Below are positions 58,808 to 64,000 of a stretch of 64,000 bases of DNA, in pieces. Positions within the stretch are counted from its first letter, which is position 1. Each line of letters starts with the position of its first letter. This DNA is from Megalonaias nervosa. Lineage: Eukaryota > Mollusca > Bivalvia > Unionida > Unionidae. The stretch is taken from positions 1 through 64,000 of the forward strand of contig JAECUM010094209.1 of NCBI GenBank assembly GCA_016617855.1, written 5' to 3'. The translations under genes were made by a program, and so were the position numbers. The notes below the pieces were generated by a model, which worked only from the letters and a program-made list of their open reading frames with translations, had not been told where the DNA came from and searched no databases.

Positions 58808-60033
58808 AAAAAAAACAAATGCCAATAATTCTGTGCAACTAGTTTCACATTTTAATGTATGCAATGTCTACTCGATTTTTCTTTCATGCCAATAGATATT
58901 TTGCATGGAGACATGAATAGACTCATAAAAGAAACTTATTGGATTCATAAGTTAGATACTTTGTATCCTAATGGCCTTAATACCAATGCACTATATAAAT
59001 TGTATAAAATATTTTTAAAAATTGATAAATTGTATATTCTTTATAACAATATAATTATATGTGTGACTGTTTGTCTCTATTATTTTACTGAAACAACTAC
59101 ATGGGAAGTCCAATAGTCACGTGATATCAACAACAAACTCTATTTTAATGTTGTTGTACAAAATTTAATTATATTAAATGAAAGTCAGATACCTTTTGTA
59201 AAAACCAGAGGGAACATAATTCTGTTTCAGCAATCTGGCCAGTCAAATTCATCAACCAATCACGTGATCACTAATCACCAATGAGAATCATCAACCACGT
59301 GATACAACAAAAGCCCGGTAGTTGTTCACTTAATAAATGTAGAGAATTTTGTGTTCTCTCGTTTTTGTTTTTATTACAACCAGTATACAACTTTTATTTA
59401 ATGTTTTATTTTTTTTCTATAACATTTGAAAATGTGGGTTGTGAGATTTGCGTACTCGTGCGACTAGCAAATGCAAATCCGAGTACCAGGTCAAATTTCA
59501 TGAACGCCATAAGCAGATTAAAGATATAAGGATTTTAATACTCTCAATTTCTGAGAAAATAAATAATTTTCATATGGATTTCATGCAGGTAAAACTCGAT
59601 TTAACAAAGAATTTAACAACGGCCATCTGGTAAGCGGTTAAGCTTTGCCGCCACCAAGTTGGCCTCTGTGATGCTAGACTAGTTTTCATACCTCCCAGTA
59701 AGGATAAATACGGATATCGAGCAGTCTGTGGAAAAAAATCTACTAGACAAATCTAATGCACTGATTGTTGGGATTGACCCAACACGTGTACGGCAAAAGA
59801 TCCATACTGCAACCTCCGAATATTCTGGTCAGAACTCAATAAACTTAACTCAGAATCAGTTCAGTTACGACTCAATTACCTAACTGTTTCGGGCGTCAAT
59901 TGGTGTCGGAAAATTCCTGGGTTTTACCCGACTTTCATCAATATTCTTAAAATTCAAGGACTTTACACGGTCGGGAAAAAAATTATCATTTCTCCCGAAT
60001 TTTTCCCGATTTCCCTGTAGTGTGGGAACCCTG
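57457..60033 (-). mobile_element. hAT-like non-autonomous DNA transposon, copy B
   Basis: Reverse-oriented homologue of 16848-19126. In + coordinates it starts atggttcccacgc and ends gtgtgggaaccctg. The 8 bases on the left (57449-57456, atttaatc) and right (60034-60041, atttaatt) agree at 7 of 8, a target duplication of hAT length. Without the insertion at 58763-59094 plus its duplicated target it is about 2.24 kb, close to copy A (2.28 kb). It has no transposase frame. Confidence 0.8.
58763..59094 (+). mobile_element. truncated retroelement inserted in hAT-like copy B
   Basis: A 332-bp segment absent from copy A. It is flanked by perfect 9-bp direct repeats AACTACATG (58754-58762 and 59095-59103); copy A has one copy of the site (cttcatg context). 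Inside is an A-run (about 58772-58806), then a frame with IKETYWIHKLDTLYPNGLN at about 58924-58980. E-x-x-WI-x-KL-x-T-x-x-P-x-GLN is like the C-terminal end of the GIY-YIG domain of Penelope-like elements. A 5'-truncated retroelement copy is the best reading; the superfamily is from memory. Confidence 0.55.
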
Positions 60034-60041
60034 ATTTAATT

Positions 60042-60447
60042 CTAATTGACTTGGAATTCTCTGTCAAGGCAGTCCCTTTTTTAAAATTCTAACTGACTTG
60101 GATTCTCTGTCAAGGCAGTCCCTTTTTACTTCTAATTGACTTGGATTCTCTGTCAAGGCAGCCCCATTTTTATTTCTAATTGACTTGGATTCTGTCAAGG
60201 TAGTCCCTTTTTTAAATTCTAATTGACTTGGAATCTCTGTCAAGGCAGTCCCTTTTTCAATTCTAATTGACTTGGATTCTGTCAAGGCAGTCCCTTCTTT
60301 AAATTCTAATTGACTTGGATTCTCTGTCAAGGCAGTCCCTTTTTCAATTCTAACTGACTTGGATTCTCTGTCAAGGCAGTCCCTTTTTCAATTCTAATTG
60401 ACTTGGAATCTCTGTCAAGGCAGTCCCTTTTTTAATTCTAACTGATT
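60042..60447. repeat. ~45-bp tandem repeat, about 9 units
   Basis: Unit ttctaattgacttggattct plus ctgtcaaggcagtcccttttt. It begins directly at the target duplication of hAT-like copy B. The antisense open frame with TENPSQLEFK repeats is an artefact. Confidence 0.92.
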
Positions 60448-60646
60448 AAATTATGAAGGACGAGAATTTCTTTTCCATATATTATCAATTCTACTTCCAA
60501 AATCTATATTAAAATAAAGTAGAATAAATGTCCCCATCAATAGATCTATATCGTGAATGAAGTTTACTGTATACAGCCAATTGGATATGGCAAGAAATGG
60601 ATGGTGGAATATTTGAAGATCTACATCTACATTATTATTCAATAGG

Positions 60647-60830
60647 GGAGTCATGGTACTTAAGTTGGTAGAGCATCATTCTCATAGTCAAAGGGTTGCA
60701 GGTTTGATACCTACCCAGACCAGCCCAGGTTGGATGCCTCATTTTGCCCCTGTGAAAGACGCCTAGCCTGCATTTCCTTGGCATCATGTACTAAAGCAAA
60801 TATGTTACAAATAGTCTCCCCCCCCCCCAT
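60647..60830 (+). mobile_element. tRNA-derived SINE (type B variant)
   Basis: Opens ggagtcatggtacttaagtt and ggtagagcatcattctc, with B box gcaggtttgatacc and a body with gcatttccttggcatcatgt. It ends near a run of nine to ten C at about 60820. Confidence 0.65.
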
Positions 60831-61414
60831 GAATAATGAAAATGCAACATAAATCTACAACATATTTGTGGTTATACTGTCTAGCAATCATTTAAATGGA
60901 CCTTAAAATAAATGCCCTAAATATAAAATGACCTAGATGTAATGTAACTCGGCTGACAAGTTCATAATTCAGTGAGTTTTTACAAATCTCTTAGCACTTT
61001 ACTCCAATTTCCTTGGCACCAAATAATCTATTTGTGTTGATGTGCCAAAAAGCACAAAAAAAACCCCCACACAAACCAAACCTGGTCTTAACTGAATGGG
61101 TGATTTACGTACATGTATTTAATTTGAAGCTGAGAATGACCTTTACAATCAATGATAAAATGATATTATCTTTGACTACATGATAAAAAGAACATAATTC
61201 AGGTTCAACAGAAGTAAGACGTGGTCTGCTCCATCTACCACTTTCTATATGCAAATATGAAATAATGTTCTTTATTCTGAATTGGCTTTTTGAAAATCTT
61301 TTCAGTGTAACCCAATTTTAAAAAAAAATTTATATCTAAACTGCAAAGACATTAGTAATCATGATACAATCTTAATACAGTAGTCTTTTAACATTTTACA
61401 TGCCTTCAGAAGGG

Positions 61415-61570
61415 CATAGCTGTAGCTCAGTTGAGAGATAGACGGATTTATGATCTAAAGTCGGGTTTGATACCCATACAGACCAATCATGGGTCAGCTG
61501 TTTCGGCCTGTCGTTGGTAAAGGCACGTAGCTCCTATTTCCCCAGCACGGTATAGCAAACAATATTAACT
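61415..61570 (+). mobile_element. tRNA-derived SINE (type B variant)
   Basis: gcatagctgtagctcagttg (A box) and gggtttgatacccatacag (B box), then a body with ctcctatttccccagcacgg. Same family as 40205 and 60647. Confidence 0.65.
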
Positions 61571-61960
61571 CAGTAACCCATGGCTCCTTGTTTACGCGTC
61601 AGGAGGTAGTACCCTACTTCCGACCTTTGCAGCGTTAAGATCATTTAAGATACACCAAAGTGGGTGGTATTACAGAAAAGTAGACAGTTGTAGCTCTACA
61701 ATGATATCATATAATCTGGACTTTCTAATCGCATTACTATATACAGCGGGAAAAACGTATATTTTAGACCCGATTTTATTACACAAAAAATTCGCTTGTG
61801 GTCGGAATCTGATTTGGTGACCGGATTTTAGACTTTTTGGGCTCAGATCGAAGGCAGACCGGTCTGAACTGCACACAGACAGGCGAGTCTTTGCAAAAAG
61901 TAGGCTATGATGGGAAGCTGGAGTAAAAGGTGGCCAGGGCACAAACATGATGGGCCCAAT

Positions 61961-62000
61961 AAAAAAAAAAAAAAAAAAAAAACAACAACAACAACAACAA
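61961..62000. repeat. A-run plus CAA microsatellite
   Basis: About 22 A followed by six CAA units, a typical retroposon tail, preceded by an unidentified GC-richer segment (61740-61960) without recognisable coding capacity. Confidence 0.8.
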
Positions 62001-62480
62001 CTCTAACTTTTACCCTTCTGCTCATACGCGAGCGAAATAGCCAATAAAAAACAATGTTTCTAACACAACTAGGCCTCAGGCTGAACTAAAATCTCTTGGA
62101 TGGTGATTTAATTGGATGTATTCAAAAGTAGCCCCCCAAACAAGTTTCCTACTCGCATTTCAGCGAAAAAAGACAAAAATCTCCAGGGGTTAATGAGTTA
62201 AAAGTGCCAATAAAAGCAATCCATCAGTATTATAACTGCCTTGGATGCTTGAAGCCCGTCAATTTTGGCTTCTGACACTAAAATGAATGTTGTTTGGAAA
62301 TAATTTGCCCTCCCCTACATCCTTTAAAATGATGTTCAAAATGAAGCAATCCTGCTCAAACTTTTCTCTTAATAAAATGAAATGGTTGGAGTTTGTAATA
62401 CAGAAAACCATTTTCTAACATCTTCATTCAATAGATAAAACTAATTATCAACACAAAGTTTAATCATGCAGTTTTGTGTA

Positions 62481-62700
62481 TACCGTATATACTGGCTTAC
62501 AAGTCGATTTCACCTGCAAATTGCACAGACCCAGATCTGCCGTTGCATAATGCACCAGCAGATCTTGGTCTACACAGTTTGTTGAAAGTAATCAGTAGAC
62601 CAAACAACACATACCCTGATCTGCAGGCACAGTATGCTATGGTAGATCAGGATCTTTGTTGTTTGCAGTTTAACTCAACTTATAAGTGAATACATTGGGT
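62481..62700. mobile_element. double-hairpin foldback MITE, copy 13
   Basis: Starts taccgtatatactggcttac. Hairpins: gacccagatctgccg...cagatcttggtct, and accctgatctgcag...gtagatcaggatct. It ends aacttataagtgaatac. Confidence 0.85.
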
Positions 62701-62789
62701 AAAAGACTTTATGTCTGTTGCAACCAAATGGAGGTTTGGAGATGGAGAATATGCCAGATGCACTCTCCTGCATGTTGTAAAAGGCAGCT

Positions 62790-62990
62790 ACTGGAGGCAG
62801 GAGCTGTGGTGGAGCTGTGGTTTGTGTGCCAGACTTGCAACCAAACGGGTGCAGGTTCGAATCCTACCACTGGATCAGGCTTTCCTGGCTAACGAAATGT
62901 ATTCTTGGGCAAGACACTTTACTCAAACTGCCTTAGCACTAAATAACCTACTTGTGCTGTTGCGCTGTAAAACACCAAACATCATGCAAA
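62790..62990 (+). mobile_element. tRNA-derived SINE
   Basis: gtggtttgtgtgccagactt is followed by the perfect B box GGTTCGAATCC (62854-62864) and a body with cttgggcaagacactttactc and gcgctgtaaaacacc. Confidence 0.6.
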
Positions 62991-63282
62991 TCAAGTCTGT
63001 TCTGTCAGATCAACATATTATGAACTGATAGTGGTTATTTAAAAGTCCATTCTTTGATACAAATAAACAATGGTGGGGGACGGGGTTACCAAATTTCAAC
63101 AATGAACCACACAAGAAAATGTGCAGACACTTTGCACTATCCACAAAATGAAGTATCTTTTACCATGTCATTTTTGTGAAACCACAAAAATTTCTACCCA
63201 TGAAAAATCAAAGTAAAGTCAACAACAAGGCTATTATGTACTGAACAAAAAAAAAAAATGATCAAAAACAAAGGTGCTACTG

Positions 63283-63385
63283 TTGTAATTTAAGTTTTGA
63301 TTGGATAAAATGTAATTCAGGTCATTGTGTAAATTAAGCTGTGATTGGATGAAATGTAATTGCCTTCAGGTTATTATGTAACTTG
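63283..63385. repeat. two-unit direct repeat of about 45 bp
   Basis: taag-tttgattggataaaatg followed by taattcaggtcattgtgtaa is repeated with a 6-bp insertion (gccttc). Confidence 0.75.
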
Positions 63386-63949
63386 ATCCCTTCTGGGGAA
63401 AGGTAGGACTCCAAATAAAAGCGACCAACATAAAGAAAGTGAACCAGATAAACTAAAGAAAACATTAAAAAATTTTAATGGGCGGACGGAATGTTGATCT
63501 AATTTCACAATACTCTTAGTTACAATTATCTAAACCAATTCTGCCCACTTTCCATATCCAACAAAAATAGTAGGAGAAGATCTTTCAATTTAGCTGCAAA
63601 TGAAAAGGTGAGGAGAGCAAAACTGATAATGTGCAGTCCCAGCTGAGAAAAGATTGGTTCAGCTTAGAAAGCTCTGCATGAAAAGAATGTGATTATGGGG
63701 CCAAGTAAGGGTACAAGGAAATAATTCATGCAAACAGGCCAGGTAATTATGGTTCTGATACGGAACGCTGAATTAATTCTGACTGCTTAACCACACAACT
63801 GGACCCTTTTACAGCCACAAACCCATGTAACTTGTAAATGCCAGATATTCAAGGGTTGGTAATTTACATATATGATTGGCAGGTGAAAGGACATCTGTAT
63901 CAAAGAAAAACATCTAGTTCCGTCATTAGCATTTTTCTGTAAAGTTAAT

Positions 63950-64000
63950 GTATATACTCATTTATAAGACGAGTCCAACTTTAAATTGCATAGACCCAGA
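63950..64000. mobile_element. double-hairpin foldback MITE, copy 14 (cut by window end)
   Basis: Left end only: tgtatatactcatttataagacgagtccaac, then tgcatagacccaga at the window edge. Confidence 0.75.

Larger units (their letters stand above)
56320..64000 (-). other. intron of the CHSY gene (5' part outside window)
   Basis: From the splice acceptor at 56320-56321 to the window end I find no exon on the - strand that resembles the N-terminal CHSY domains. The sequence is filled with repeats listed separately. The upstream exons are therefore beyond 64000 and this intron is at least 7.7 kb. Confidence 0.7.

Noticed and set aside
60064..60330. Antisense frame with TENPSQLEFK-type repeats
   Set aside because: Product of the 45-bp tandem array at 60042-60447.
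61670..61948. 92-residue antisense frame in a GC-richer segment before an A-run
   Set aside because: No recognisable protein family and no match to expected CHSY upstream exons; probably part of an unidentified retroposon.

Overview
The window is a stretch of animal nuclear genome. It is AT-rich, with short GT-AG exons in long introns and very many tandem and interspersed repeats. tRNA-derived SINEs with GGTTCGA-type B boxes, bodies carrying a tgg-gtt-cttcctccacca core and gcgttaaac-like tails, together with repeats opening with an agctctactggtc-type hairpin, look molluscan to me. That assignment is from memory of such repeats and is not proven; I cannot choose between bivalve and gastropod. 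There is no bacterial-style gene organisation, CRISPR array or complete tRNA/rRNA gene.

Two real protein-coding genes are visible, both partial and facing each other tail to tail. (1) On the + strand, positions 1-25068 hold the 3' half of EFL1 (elongation factor-like GTPase 1, also called EFTUD1/RIA1), which works with SBDS to release eIF6 from new 60S ribosomal subunits. Four exons are recognised: 4752-4899, 10546-11645, 13582-13766 and 24880-25068 (stop). Their splice phases join in frame over 539 complete codons. The 5' exons lie before the window. (2) On the - strand, 56319-54802 is the large last exon of a chondroitin sulfate synthase (CHSY1/CHSY3 type). It encodes the C-terminal GalNAc-transferase domain with its DVD motif. 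Its upstream exons lie beyond 64000. The roughly 29.7 kb between the two stop codons has no exon I can recognise.

Layout: 1-4751 EFL1 intron with a 70-bp and a 36-bp tandem array and two SINE pieces; 4900-10545 intron with a 50-bp array and the first copy of a long dispersed repeat (family R); 11646-13581 short intron; 13767-24879 very long intron with an AT microsatellite, two more R copies, a 2.3-kb hAT-like element, a candidate solo LTR and a possible cryptic terminal exon; 25069-25640 EFL1 3' UTR; 25876-30600 fourth R copy split by a degenerate DIRS-like tyrosine-recombinase retroelement; 30600-54800 intergenic DNA holding most copies of a double-hairpin foldback element, SINEs and four minisatellites; 54802-56319 CHSY exon; 56320-64000 CHSY intron with a second, inverted copy of the hAT-like element, itself interrupted by a 332-bp insertion with a perfect 9-bp target duplication.

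The two genes act in unrelated processes (ribosome maturation, and glycosaminoglycan synthesis in the Golgi). The less ordinary content is in the repeats: a DIRS relic that still shows its inverted termini and internal complementary region, a 14-copy double-hairpin MITE family, a nested foldback inside an hAT-like element, and a long dispersed repeat whose ~150-bp units carry an 18-bp perfect palindrome in the best-preserved copies.
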